NCBI GenBank assembly: GCA_013815575.1 | Contig: JACDFX010000102.1 | Location: 1-6,568 of the forward strand | Source: Rubrobacter sp. | GTDB lineage: Bacteria > Actinomycetota > Rubrobacteria > Rubrobacterales > Rubrobacteraceae | Direction of reading: 5' to 3' | DNA: 6,568 nucleotides | In this document: positions 1 through 5,450 of the stretch, in pieces | Position numbering within the stretch: the first letter of the stretch is position 1 | How the letters are laid out: each line of letters opens with the position of its first letter | Notes under the pieces: model-generated | The model's database searches: none | Told to the model about the DNA's origin: nothing | Seen by the model: the letters and a program-made list of their open reading frames with translations, nothing else | Position numbers and translations under genes: made by a program

Positions 1-554
1 TTGAGGTCAGCCTCCGAGAGGCCGCCCCTGGCGACGTGGCCGGTGTCCCTCCCACCGTGGGCGGCGTCGACGACGATGGTGCCGGAGAAGAGGTCTTCGG
101 GGAAGTACCCTCCGCTCTTATCCGGGAGCTGGTGGGTGCCTAGAGTCTGGGCGGCGTAGGTGTTGAGGGTCTTGAAGACGGCGGCGTCGACGACCCCGTC
201 GTCCTGGAGGCCGGCGTTTTTCTGGAAGTCGCGCACGGCGCGGGCGGCGCGCGCGTCGAAGAGGCCGTTCACGGAACCGGGGTCGAAGCCAAGGTCGTTG
301 AGCATCCGTTGAAGCTCCACGACGTCGGTGCCGCGGAACGGCGGCTGGCGCAGGTAGAGGAGGCGTCCGCCGGGGCGGTAGCCCGCCTCGACGACCTCCC
401 GCCAGGTGGTAGGGCCGACCAGGCCGTCCGCCAGGAGCCCGAGCGACCGCTGGAAACCCCTCACGGCCCTCTCCGTCCTCTCGCGAAAGACGCCGTCTAT
501 GCCGAGGTTACCGAGATCGAAGCCGAGGGCCTGGAGGCGGGTCTGGAGGTCCAC
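1..554 (-). CDS. cwlM: CwlM-like protein: two peptidoglycan-binding domains plus start of Amidase_3 (partial, 3' end outside window)
   Basis: Numbered from the GTG at 552-554, the protein has a first peptidoglycan-binding (PGBD) domain at about residues 1-55 and a second at about 73-125 (RGTDVVELQRML ... AVRDFQKNAGL). An Amidase_3 domain then starts near residue 159 (IVVDAAHGGRDTGH) and is cut by the left edge. Amidase_3 enzymes cleave the N-acetylmuramoyl-L-alanine bond using zinc held by His, Glu and His. The first two ligands appear present: His166 in HGG and Glu181 in LSEADL. The domain order, the linker (AGYRPGGRLLYLRQPPF) and the nearby trxA match actinobacterial CwlM. Mycobacterial CwlM is described as a non-catalytic activator of MurA, so amidase activity here is unproven. 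The start is uncertain. Between the groES stop (711-713) and 554 there is no in-frame ATG, GTG or TTG, yet PGBD-like sequence (LRRGDRGREV) extends upstream to about 590. A CTG at 582-584 is an alternative. The family call is firm; the 5' end is not. Confidence 0.85.
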   Translation of the reverse strand, partial: MDLQTRLQALGFDLGNLGIDGVFRERTERAVRGFQRSLGLLADGLVGPTTWREVVEAGYRPGGRLLYLRQPPFRGTDVVELQRMLNDLGFDPGSVNGLFDARAARAVRDFQKNAGLQDDGVVDAAVFKTLNTYAAQTLGTHQLPDKSGGYFPEDLFSGTIVVDAAHGGRDTGHVARGGLSEADL

Positions 555-650
555 GACCTCCCTGCCCCTATCGCCCCTCCGCAGCGTTCGCGCGTACTGG
601 ACCGTTCTACCTTTCGTCCCGGGAACAGTTGCCCGAAAGCGGCTAAAGTC

Positions 651-685
651 GGGGCGCCGGGCGTCCTCTCGGAACCCGGCACCCC
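651..685 (-). terminator. Possible groES terminator hairpin
   Basis: On the minus strand, 11-nt arms (GGGGTGCCGGG and CCCGGCGCCCC, one G-U pair) flank a 13-nt loop, starting 25 nt after the groES stop. The following bases (GACTTTAGCC) give only a weak T-rich tail, so termination may be partial. It would separate groES from the CwlM-like gene. Confidence 0.45.
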
Positions 686-710
686 CTGTGACCGATGCTC
701 TTTGGCCGGG

Positions 711-1001
711 CTAGTTCTCGACGATGCCGAGGATGTCGTCGGCGTCGAGGATCATGTAGTCGTCGCCTTCGAGGCTGATCTCAGTCCCAGAATACTTGGC
801 GAAGACAATGACGTCGCCCTGACTAAAGTCGATCGGCACGCGCTGACCATTGTCGTCCAGCTTACCTTCGCCGACGGCCACGACCTCGGCCGTCTGTGGC
901 TTCTCCTTGGCCGTGTCGGGAAGTACTATCCCCGAAGCCGTCTGCTCTTCACGTTCGACGATCTTCACAAGTGCCCGGTCTCCCAAAGGCTTGAAGTTCA
1001 T
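711..1001 (-). CDS. groES: Co-chaperonin GroES (Cpn10)
   Basis: A 96-residue protein of normal GroES length. It opens with [16 protein letters not shown], carries the mobile-loop segment [14 protein letters not shown] with the GroEL-contacting IVL triad at residues 25-27, and ends with the [15 protein letters not shown] strand typical of Cpn10. GroES forms a heptameric lid on GroEL and is required for ATP-driven folding in the cytoplasm. The start is firm: a perfect AGGAGG at 1010-1015 lies 8 nt before the ATG. No groEL follows. The next gene downstream is the CwlM-like gene, so its GroEL partner must be encoded elsewhere. It lies 136 bp after trxA and has its own promoter (1083-1111). I see no CIRCE (HrcA) inverted repeat in that gap. 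Confidence 0.97.
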   Translation of the reverse strand: MNFKPLGDRALVKIVEREEQTASGIVLPDTAKEKPQTAEVVAVGEGKLDDNGQRVPIDFSQGDVIVFAKYSGTEISLEGDDYMILDADDILGIVEN

Positions 1002-1043
1002 CTCTTTAACCTCCTCTTCAGAGTTTCTACAACGCCCCGCGCG

Positions 1044-1058
1044 CCCGGCGACACCGGG
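1044..1058 (-). repeat. Small hairpin in the groES leader
   Basis: A perfect 5-bp inverted repeat (CCCGG, 5-nt loop, CCGGG) lies in the predicted 75-nt groES leader, about 30 nt before the ribosome binding site. It has no T-run. It may shape the leader RNA, but no known thermosensor type is recognised. Confidence 0.3.
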
Positions 1059-1082
1059 TTCCGCAGGCCTGACGCGCCAGGG

Positions 1083-1111
1083 ATTCTAACCGCAAGGATT
1101 CCTTCTGGCAA
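1083..1111 (-). promoter_or_regulatory. Predicted sigma-A promoter of groES
   Basis: Read on the minus strand: TTGCCA (1106-1111, 5 of 6 to TTGACA), a 17-nt spacer, and TAGAAT (1083-1088, 5 of 6 to TATAAT). Transcription would start near 1076, about 75 nt before the groES ATG. An 8-bp palindrome ATCGCGAT (1111-1118) abuts the -35, and the hexamer GGATTC occurs twice (1081-1086 and 1096-1101). Either could be a binding site, but no regulator is recognised. Confidence 0.6.
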
Positions 1112-1137
1112 TCGCGATCCCGGCCGGAAGACGGTCT

Positions 1138-1449
1138 TTACAGGCCGAGCCGGGCCGAGAGCTGGGGCTTGGGCAGGGCGCCCACGGCCTGCTCCTTGAC
1201 CTCCCCGCCCTCGAAGCGGGCGATGGTCGGGATGCTGGAGATGCTGTAGCTCATGGCCGTCTGCGGGTTGTCGTCCACGTTCAGCTTCACGAACTGTACG
1301 TCCTCGCGCTCCTCGCTCATCTCCTCGAGTATCGGGGAGATCCTCTTGCAAGGCCCGCACCACGGCGCCCAAAAATCCACTATTACCGGCCTCTCGGACC
1401 GCAGGACGTCGCTCTCAAAAGAGGCGTCCGTTACCTCGGCAACCGCCAT
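1138..1449 (-). CDS. trxA: Thioredoxin
   Basis: A 103-residue cytoplasmic thioredoxin. It carries the redox motif WCGPC (Trp30, Cys31, Cys34), the buried Asp25 before it (VIVDFWAPWCGPC), and the cis-proline loop SSIPT with Pro74. It passes reducing equivalents from thioredoxin reductase to protein disulfides through Cys31/Cys34. The ATG at 1447-1449 is chosen because GGAGG (1459-1463) lies 9 nt upstream and the protein then begins at the usual family position (MAVAEVTDASFE). A longer frame up to 1503 has no family similarity in its first 18 residues and would begin inside the predicted promoter. groES and then a CwlM-like gene follow. In mycobacteria trxC directly precedes cwlM, so groES appears to sit between the two usual neighbours here. 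No thioredoxin reductase gene is visible upstream. Confidence 0.96.
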   Translation of the reverse strand: MAVAEVTDASFESDVLRSERPVIVDFWAPWCGPCKRISPILEEMSEEREDVQFVKLNVDDNPQTAMSYSISSIPTIARFEGGEVKEQAVGALPKPQLSARLGL

Positions 1450-1493
1450 GACCCCGTACCTCCGTCTCGTGTAAGGTGACTTTCGACCCCGCC

Positions 1494-1521
1494 ATTCTAG
1501 CACGACGCAATGAGCTATCAG
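1494..1521 (-). promoter_or_regulatory. Predicted extended -10 promoter of trxA
   Basis: On the minus strand TAGAAT (1494-1499) is preceded by TGC, giving an extended -10. A weaker -35 CTGATA (1516-1521, 4 of 6) lies 16 nt upstream. Transcription would start near 1487, about 38 nt before the ATG. The start falls below the alternative long ORF start at 1503, which supports the shorter thioredoxin. Confidence 0.5.
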
Positions 1522-1664
1522 CGGCCGGCTATGGTCCTCCTGCCAGGGCCGCGAAGGGCGGCGACCCAGGCGGGCACGACCCTTGAGGGTGCCGGCAGGA
1601 CGCCGGATCTCTCACGGAAGGGACTTTTCTACTCAAGCCGGGAGGTCAGAAGTCGAGGGCGCTC
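1522..1664. other. Non-coding gap between kinase gene and trxA promoter, with GC-rich inverted repeats
   Basis: I see no convincing ORF. Imperfect stem-loops occur: GGCA (1573-1576) with TGCC (1590-1593) around CCC-TTGA-GGG, then CCGGC (1592-1596) with GCCGG (1602-1606). GCGGCC (1521-1526) also pairs with GGCCGC (1547-1552) next to the trxA -35. The two central stems share bases and cannot form together. None has a T-tract, so a terminator for the kinase gene is possible but not shown. Confidence 0.35.
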
Positions 1665-2624
1665 TTAACTCCTGCTCCCTTCGAGGCTACGGTCGAGGAC
1701 CTCGACCTGGATGGAGTCGGCGAGCTCTTCGGCGCGGCGGGCTTCGAATTGGCCGGCGCCGAGGGTTTCGGCGTTGGCGGCGGCGCAGCCGGCGGCGAGG
1801 CGGACGGCGTCCACGGGCGGGAGCTCGCGGTGCAAGAGGCCGGCGAGCAGGCCCGCGAGGTAGGCGTCGCCGCTGCCGATGGTGGAGACGGCCTCTATCC
1901 GGGGCGCGAGGGCCGAGACGATGCCACCCTCGGTAGTCAGGTAGGAGCGGCCCTCGGGGGAGGTCACGCACGCGTCGGCGGCCCCGAGATCGACGAGCCG
2001 GGAGAGGCCCAAGGGAAAGTCCGCCTCCTCTATAAAGTCGAAGCCCGCGACGCTCTCGGCCTCGTGCTGGTTCGGGCTGACGAGCGAGGGGTCGGCCTTG
2101 AGTGCCGCCCGTAGCGTGGAGGGCGGGGAATCGACCACCGTGTAGAGGCCGCGTTCGCGCGAGCGGCGCACGAGGCCGACGAGGAAGCTCTCCTCCATGT
2201 TCGGCGGGACACTGCCGGCGAAGACGACCGCCGTGGCGTACTCCATCAGGTGCTCGAGGCGCAGGGAGAACTCCCTGGCCTCCGCGGGGGTGACGTCAGG
2301 GCCGTACTCGTTGATCTCGGTCTGTGTGCCGGACATGGGATCGACGATGGCGGTCGAGGTGCGCGAGTGCCCCTCTATCTCCACGAGGTCGAAGGGGATT
2401 GCCGCCTCCGATAAGCCGTCCCGGATCGCATCCCCGTTGCGCCCGCCGGCGAACCCGGCGGCGAGCACCGGCACGCCCAAGGTGCGCAAGGAGCGGGCCA
2501 CGTTCATGCCTTTCCCGCCCGCGAGCGTGACGCTTTCGGGTGCGCGGTGACGGTGTCCCAGGGTCAGGCTGGGTACGACCAGCGTGCGGGCGACGGCGGC
2601 GTTCAGGGTGACGGTCAGGATCAT
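1665..2624 (-). CDS. PfkB-family sugar-phosphate kinase (1-phosphofructokinase / tagatose-6-phosphate kinase type)
   Basis: A 319-residue ribokinase-fold enzyme. PfkB landmarks are all there: the N-terminal TLN strand (residues 6-8), GGKGMNVA (36-43), Arg88 in the lid region, GSVPP (137-141), SPNQHEAE (183-190), and the ATP/anion-hole motif GSGD (250-253) with catalytic Asp253. The closest subgroup by pattern is FruK/LacC, which phosphorylates fructose 1-phosphate or tagatose 6-phosphate with ATP. However, the usual TLNPAxD reads TLNAAVA, so the substrate-contacting Asp is Ala12, and the expected DTSG reads DSPP (165-168). The exact substrate is therefore open. The start at 2622-2624 is preferred because GGAAAGGTGA (2630-2639) lies 5 nt upstream. 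An in-frame ATG at 2640-2642 would add six residues but has only a weak ribosome binding site. It is probably co-transcribed with the carboxypeptidase gene, whose stop is 28 bp upstream. No PTS genes are in view. Confidence 0.88.
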   Translation of the reverse strand: MILTVTLNAAVARTLVVPSLTLGHRHRAPESVTLAGGKGMNVARSLRTLGVPVLAAGFAGGRNGDAIRDGLSEAAIPFDLVEIEGHSRTSTAIVDPMSGTQTEINEYGPDVTPAEAREFSLRLEHLMEYATAVVFAGSVPPNMEESFLVGLVRRSRERGLYTVVDSPPSTLRAALKADPSLVSPNQHEAESVAGFDFIEEADFPLGLSRLVDLGAADACVTSPEGRSYLTTEGGIVSALAPRIEAVSTIGSGDAYLAGLLAGLLHRELPPVDAVRLAAGCAAANAETLGAGQFEARRAEELADSIQVEVLDRSLEGSRS

Positions 2625-2652
2625 GACGTTCACCTTTCCCATGCGGATCTCT

Positions 2653-3816
2653 CTACGCGAAAACCCCTTCGACGGTATACCACACCCGCTCCCACAGCGA
2701 GGCCTCCTCGTAGCCCCTCCGGGCGACGAGCGGGCTCTCCCCGACCTTCTCCCCGTCGACCCTCACGACGACCTCCCCGAGCTCCGTCCCGGGACGGGCC
2801 GTGGCGGGCGGATCCTTCACGACACTGACCTCCCGCTCGACCTTTGGGCTCGCGTCGACGAGCCCCTCCACGCCCCCCGCGGCGGCGAGGTCGATCTTTT
2901 CCCCGCGCCGGTATGGCACGTCGGACCCCGCGTAGCTCCTGCCCTCCACGACGAGGTCAGTCCGGTCGTAGGCGGCGAAGGCGTGCTCGAAGGCGCGCCT
3001 GGAGGCGGCGAAACGGTCCTCCCCGGCGTCGAGGATCACGAAGGCGTATTCCTCGTCCCCCATCGTGGCCGAGGAGACGAGGCTCTCCCCCGCCGCCGGC
3101 GTGGTCCCCGTCTTGACGCCGGTGGCGGGCTGGTAGGCGAAGAGCAACTCGTTCGTGTTGGTGAGGGGGATCTCGCGGTAAGGTGTTGCGATGGTCGCGT
3201 ACTCCGTCGAGACCATCTCCCTGAAGGCGGGGTCCTCCATCGCCACCCGCGTCATCTCCGCGAGGTCCCCGGCGCTCGTGTGGTGGCCGCGGGCGTCGAA
3301 ACCGACCGGGTTCTCGAAGCTGGTGTTCCTGAGGCCCATCTCTCCGCCCCTCTCGTTCATCATTCCGACGAAGCTCTCGACGCTGCCGTCCCCGACGTGT
3401 TCGGCCAGGGCGTAGGCGGCGTCGTCACCCGAGGAGATCATGGTCGCCATCAACAGCTCCCGCGCGCTCAAGACGTCGCCGGGCAGAAGGCCCACGTTGC
3501 TGTAGGCCGGAACCGCGAAAGCGGCGGCCTCCTCGGAGACGGTGACCTCCTCGTCCAGGTCCGTCTGGAGGGCGACCAGGGCCGCCATGATCTTGGTCGT
3601 AGAGGCCATCGACAGCTCCGTGGAGGCCCCCTCCCCGACCAGGTATTCGCCACTCCGGAGGTCGGTCATGGCCCAGGCCCCGGCCGACACCTCAAGCGCC
3701 GGCACCTCCCGCGCCTCGTTCTCCTGGGCCCACGCGCCACCCGCCGTCCACGGGAGGACGAAGAGGACGAGCGCGGCGACGAGCGCCACACGCCGAATGT
3801 CTGCGGATTTCGACAC
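2653..3816 (-). CDS. Secreted D-alanyl-D-alanine carboxypeptidase, peptidase family S11 (DacA/DacF type)
   Basis: A 387-residue exported low-molecular-weight penicillin-binding protein. A signal peptide covers residues 1-30: a basic start, hydrophobic VALVAALVLFVLP, and a likely signal-peptidase cut after AWA. The catalytic domain carries SxxK (Ser72-TT-Lys75), a second motif read as SGD (Ser129-Gly130-Asp131) where the family normally has SGN, and KTG (235-237). A beta-rich C-terminal region resembling PBP5_C (about 290-370) ends in a helix-like segment (EEASLWERVWYTVEGVFA) that may attach to the membrane. The family removes the terminal D-Ala from peptidoglycan stem pentapeptides, limiting cross-linking. 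The GTG at 3814-3816 is the only usable start: an in-frame TGA lies upstream with no earlier ATG, GTG or TTG, and the ribosome binding site is poor. It is divergent from the thioredoxin-like gene, and the kinase gene follows 28 bp after the stop. Confidence 0.92.
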   Translation of the reverse strand: MSKSADIRRVALVAALVLFVLPWTAGGAWAQENEAREVPALEVSAGAWAMTDLRSGEYLVGEGASTELSMASTTKIMAALVALQTDLDEEVTVSEEAAAFAVPAYSNVGLLPGDVLSARELLMATMISSGDDAAYALAEHVGDGSVESFVGMMNERGGEMGLRNTSFENPVGFDARGHHTSAGDLAEMTRVAMEDPAFREMVSTEYATIATPYREIPLTNTNELLFAYQPATGVKTGTTPAAGESLVSSATMGDEEYAFVILDAGEDRFAASRRAFEHAFAAYDRTDLVVEGRSYAGSDVPYRRGEKIDLAAAGGVEGLVDASPKVEREVSVVKDPPATARPGTELGEVVVRVDGEKVGESPLVARRGYEEASLWERVWYTVEGVFA

Positions 3817-3831
3817 GGGAGTCCAGAGGCT

Positions 3832-3889
3832 ACGACGATTCGGTCGTCACGACAAGGGAGATCCAAACCGATACAATTCTCGTGTCGTG
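3832..3889. repeat. ACGAC/GTCGT half-sites and 7-bp inverted repeat in the divergent intergenic region
   Basis: CACGACA (3848-3854) and TGTCGTG (3883-3889) form a perfect 7-bp inverted repeat with a 28-nt spacer bracketing the predicted -10 of the plus-strand gene. Two more copies of the core occur as ACGAC at 3832-3836 and GTCGT at 3843-3847. The first arm covers most of the -35. This could be an operator for the divergent pair, but short arms can arise by chance. Confidence 0.35.
3849..3877 (+). promoter_or_regulatory. Predicted sigma-A promoter of the thioredoxin-like gene
   Basis: ACGACA (3849-3854, 4 of 6 to TTGACA), a 17-nt spacer, and TACAAT (3872-3877, 5 of 6). A start near 3884 would leave a leader of about 35 nt before the GTG at 3919. 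A minus-strand promoter for the carboxypeptidase in the same gap is not clear; the best guess (TTGTCG, 17 nt, TAGCCT) has a poor -10. Confidence 0.5.
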
Positions 3890-3918
3890 CTTCCCCTGAT
3901 CTCTGTTCCGGAACCCTC

Positions 3919-4464
3919 GTGAGAAGGCTGGCCGCGGTGGCGGTACTGGTGCTCGCGGTCGCGCTGCTCTACCGCTCCTTTGGCAGCGCAGAGACGGGCA
4001 CCGGCAACCTCACCCTGCCACCGCCGGAGCCGAACGAGAACACCCCGGCCAAGAACTTCACCGCCAGGGACGTGGAGGGCAACACCTTCAAGCTCTCCGA
4101 CAGCGGCGTCTACGTGCTCGCCTTCTGGAGCCCGTACAACCAAGGCTCCAACAGGGCGCGTCCCGGCTTCATCGAGGTAGCCCAGGAATATAACGAAGAT
4201 GCCTCCTTCGCCGTGGTTTACGTTAACGGTGCGAGAGAAGACAAGGACGAGCCCTACGACCGCCTCTACGACCCAACCGGGAGGCTCGCCTCCCGCTACA
4301 ACGTCAAGCGGGTGCCGAGGCTCTTCGTGGTGCGGGACGGCATGATCTCCTGGGTCCTGGACGTGTACTACCCCGGCTACGAGAAAGACCTGAAACAAGA
4401 GATCGACGAGGCCTTGGCACAGGAAAGCCAGGAAGACCCCCAGACGGCCCTAGCAAACGACTAG
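3919..4464 (+). CDS. Membrane-anchored thioredoxin-fold (TlpA/redoxin-like) protein lacking all cysteines
   Basis: A 181-residue protein. After a short basic start (VRRL), residues 4-18 form a hydrophobic signal anchor, followed by a Pro-rich linker (30-44) and a thioredoxin-like domain from about 45 to 170. TlpA-type features are recognisable: NFTARDVEGNTFKLSD, the strand VYVLAFW ending at Trp70, PTGRLASRYNVKRVP with the cis-Pro equivalent Pro133, and LFVVRDGMISWVL. The redox site is gone. The segment that aligns with WCGPC reads Y-N-Q-G-S, so the two cysteines are Asn74 and Ser77, and no cysteine exists anywhere in the protein. It probably faces the outside and cannot do thiol-disulfide chemistry, so a binding or chaperone-like role is inferred. 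The GTG at 3919-3921 starts the protein at the anchor. The same frame stays open far upstream, antisense to the carboxypeptidase gene, but that part is not protein-like. The ribosome binding site is weak. Confidence 0.8.
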   Translation: MRRLAAVAVLVLAVALLYRSFGSAETGTGNLTLPPPEPNENTPAKNFTARDVEGNTFKLSDSGVYVLAFWSPYNQGSNRARPGFIEVAQEYNEDASFAVVYVNGAREDKDEPYDRLYDPTGRLASRYNVKRVPRLFVVRDGMISWVLDVYYPGYEKDLKQEIDEALAQESQEDPQTALAND

Positions 4465-4493
4465 GGGCCCAAGAAATACCGGAAAGGAAGAAC

Positions 4494-4586
4494 GTGACCA
4501 GAGAGACCGTGGTGCAACTCATAGGCGTAGTAGTAGCGATAGCAACGGTGCTCGTAACGGTGCTGTCCGTGGCGCACCTGTTCTAG
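4494..4586 (+). CDS. Putative 30-residue single-span membrane peptide
   Basis: An ORF of 30 codons with a GTG start, preceded by an A/G-rich ribosome binding site (AAAGGA, about 5 nt spacing). It lies 29 bp after the thioredoxin-like gene on the same strand. A short polar N-terminus (residues 2-5, TRET) leads into one continuous hydrophobic span (about residues 6-27, for example LIGVVVAIATVLVTVL), then it ends in AHLF. It has the shape of a small membrane protein. No family is recognised. Its stop codon lies inside the palindrome shared with pyrF, so the gene just fits the space before that structure. Co-transcription with the thioredoxin-like gene suggests a membrane partner or regulator of it, which is inference only. 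A chance hydrophobic ORF cannot be ruled out. Confidence 0.55.
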   Translation: MTRETVVQLIGVVVAIATVLVTVLSVAHLF

Positions 4587-4613
4587 CTCGCTGGCCGGGC
4601 CAGCGAGCTAGAA
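4581..4613. terminator. Perfect 16-bp palindrome between convergent genes, probable bidirectional terminator
   Basis: The 16-nt arms TTCTAGCTCGCTGGCC and GGCCAGCGAGCTAGAA are exact reverse complements with one central G. The outer six bases of each arm are TTCTAG read on the respective strand, so the final Phe codon and stop of both the small membrane ORF (plus) and pyrF (minus) lie inside the hairpin. No T-tract follows on either side, so it resembles U-tail-less hairpins reported as terminators in Actinobacteria. It could also protect 3' ends. Confidence 0.75.
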
Positions 4614-5447
4614 CCCCACCCCGGCGCTGCGAAGGTCTTCGCGGGCCTCCCGGGCGGCCTCCCGGGCGGCCTGACGGTAGTCCAGCGGGGTCTTTTCGTG
4701 GGCGTAGAGGATGGCACGGCTGCTGTTGACGAGGACGCCGCCGCCGCGGGCGTCGAGCAGGGGGAGAACCTCTTCCTCTCCCCCGCCCTGGGCCCCGTAG
4801 CCGGGGGAGAGGAAGAGCGCCTCGGGCAGGATCTCGCGCACCCGGCGGCCTACGGAGGGGCGGGTGGCGCCGACGACGGCCCCGGCGTCGAGGTAGTCGC
4901 CGTCTCTCTGGCCGAGGTCCGCGACCAGGCGGGCGGCGACCTCATGGAGGGGCGGTTGTGTCGTCTGCTGGATCTCTTCGGAGGAGGGGTTGGAGGTGGC
5001 GACCAGGACGAAGATCCCCCCGCCCACGTCCTGGCGGCGCGTCTCTCCCAGGAAGGGGAGGATGGCCTCCGAGCCCATGTACGGGTTGACCGTGACCGCA
5101 GTGGCCCCGTAGAGGCGGAGGTGGGCCTCGGCGTAGGCGGCGGCGACGGGGCCTATATCCCCGCGTTTTACGTCCGAGATCACGGGCAGACCGAGGTCTT
5201 TTGCGGCCGAGATCAGGGCCGCGTAGACCTCCATACCTTCGGGCCCGAGTCGCTCGAAGAACGCAACCTGCGGCTTGACGGCCGCGGCGTAAGGCTCGAC
5301 GGCGTCGAGAATACCCAGGCAGAACTCCAGCGTGGCCTGCGGCTCCGGCAGGCCTCCAAGCTCCGCCGGGAAGCGGGAAGGAACGGGGTCGAGTCCCACC
5401 ACGAGCGGGCTCTCTTTGCGGCGGGCCGACTCTGCCAGCGCCCTCAC
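4608..5447 (-). CDS. pyrF: Orotidine-5'-phosphate decarboxylase, type 2 (PyrF)
   Basis: A 279-residue TIM-barrel enzyme for the last step of de novo UMP synthesis, decarboxylating OMP to UMP. Signature elements in order: VVGLDP (16-21), VKPQVAFFE (57-65), the catalytic DVKRGDIG (92-99) with Asp92, Lys94 and Asp97, NPYMGSEAI, the phosphate-loop region LSPGYGAQGG, and VNSSRAILYA with the likely phosphate-binding Arg. Length and the spacing of these motifs fit the longer type 2 (archaeal/actinobacterial-like) group. The start is GTG at 5445-5447, the usual 15 or so residues before GLDP. The only purine-rich upstream stretch (GGGCGGGG) lies in a GC hairpin. The gene follows the HU gene by 79 bp, with HU's terminator in between and little room for a promoter. 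The C-terminal end (VGF, stop) is inside the convergent palindrome. Confidence 0.96.
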   Translation of the reverse strand: MRALAESARRKESPLVVGLDPVPSRFPAELGGLPEPQATLEFCLGILDAVEPYAAAVKPQVAFFERLGPEGMEVYAALISAAKDLGLPVISDVKRGDIGPVAAAYAEAHLRLYGATAVTVNPYMGSEAILPFLGETRRQDVGGGIFVLVATSNPSSEEIQQTTQPPLHEVAARLVADLGQRDGDYLDAGAVVGATRPSVGRRVREILPEALFLSPGYGAQGGGEEEVLPLLDARGGGVLVNSSRAILYAHEKTPLDYRQAAREAAREAREDLRSAGVGF

Positions 5448-5450
5448 GGT

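Noticed and set aside
1002..1137. CIRCE heat-shock operator upstream of groES
   Set aside because: The TTAGCACTC-N9-GAGTGCTAA pattern is not present; only a short hairpin and ATCGCGAT are found.
309..1199. A 296-codon plus-strand open frame across the CwlM-like gene, groES and trxA
   Set aside because: It is antisense to three recognisable genes, has no ribosome binding site or domain, and is explained by codon bias.
1450..1503. Eighteen-residue N-terminal extension of thioredoxin
   Set aside because: It would start inside the predicted promoter and lacks family similarity; the ATG at 1449 has a well-spaced GGAGG.
1522..1664. A structured RNA gene or riboswitch between trxA and the kinase gene
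   Set aside because: The inverted repeats are short, imperfect and mutually exclusive, and no known riboswitch core is recognised.
2584..4464. A 626-codon plus-strand open frame antisense to the carboxypeptidase and part of the kinase
   Set aside because: Only the part from 3919 has protein-like sequence. The rest mirrors strongly supported S11 and PfkB genes and is a GC-rich third-position artefact that happens to be in frame.
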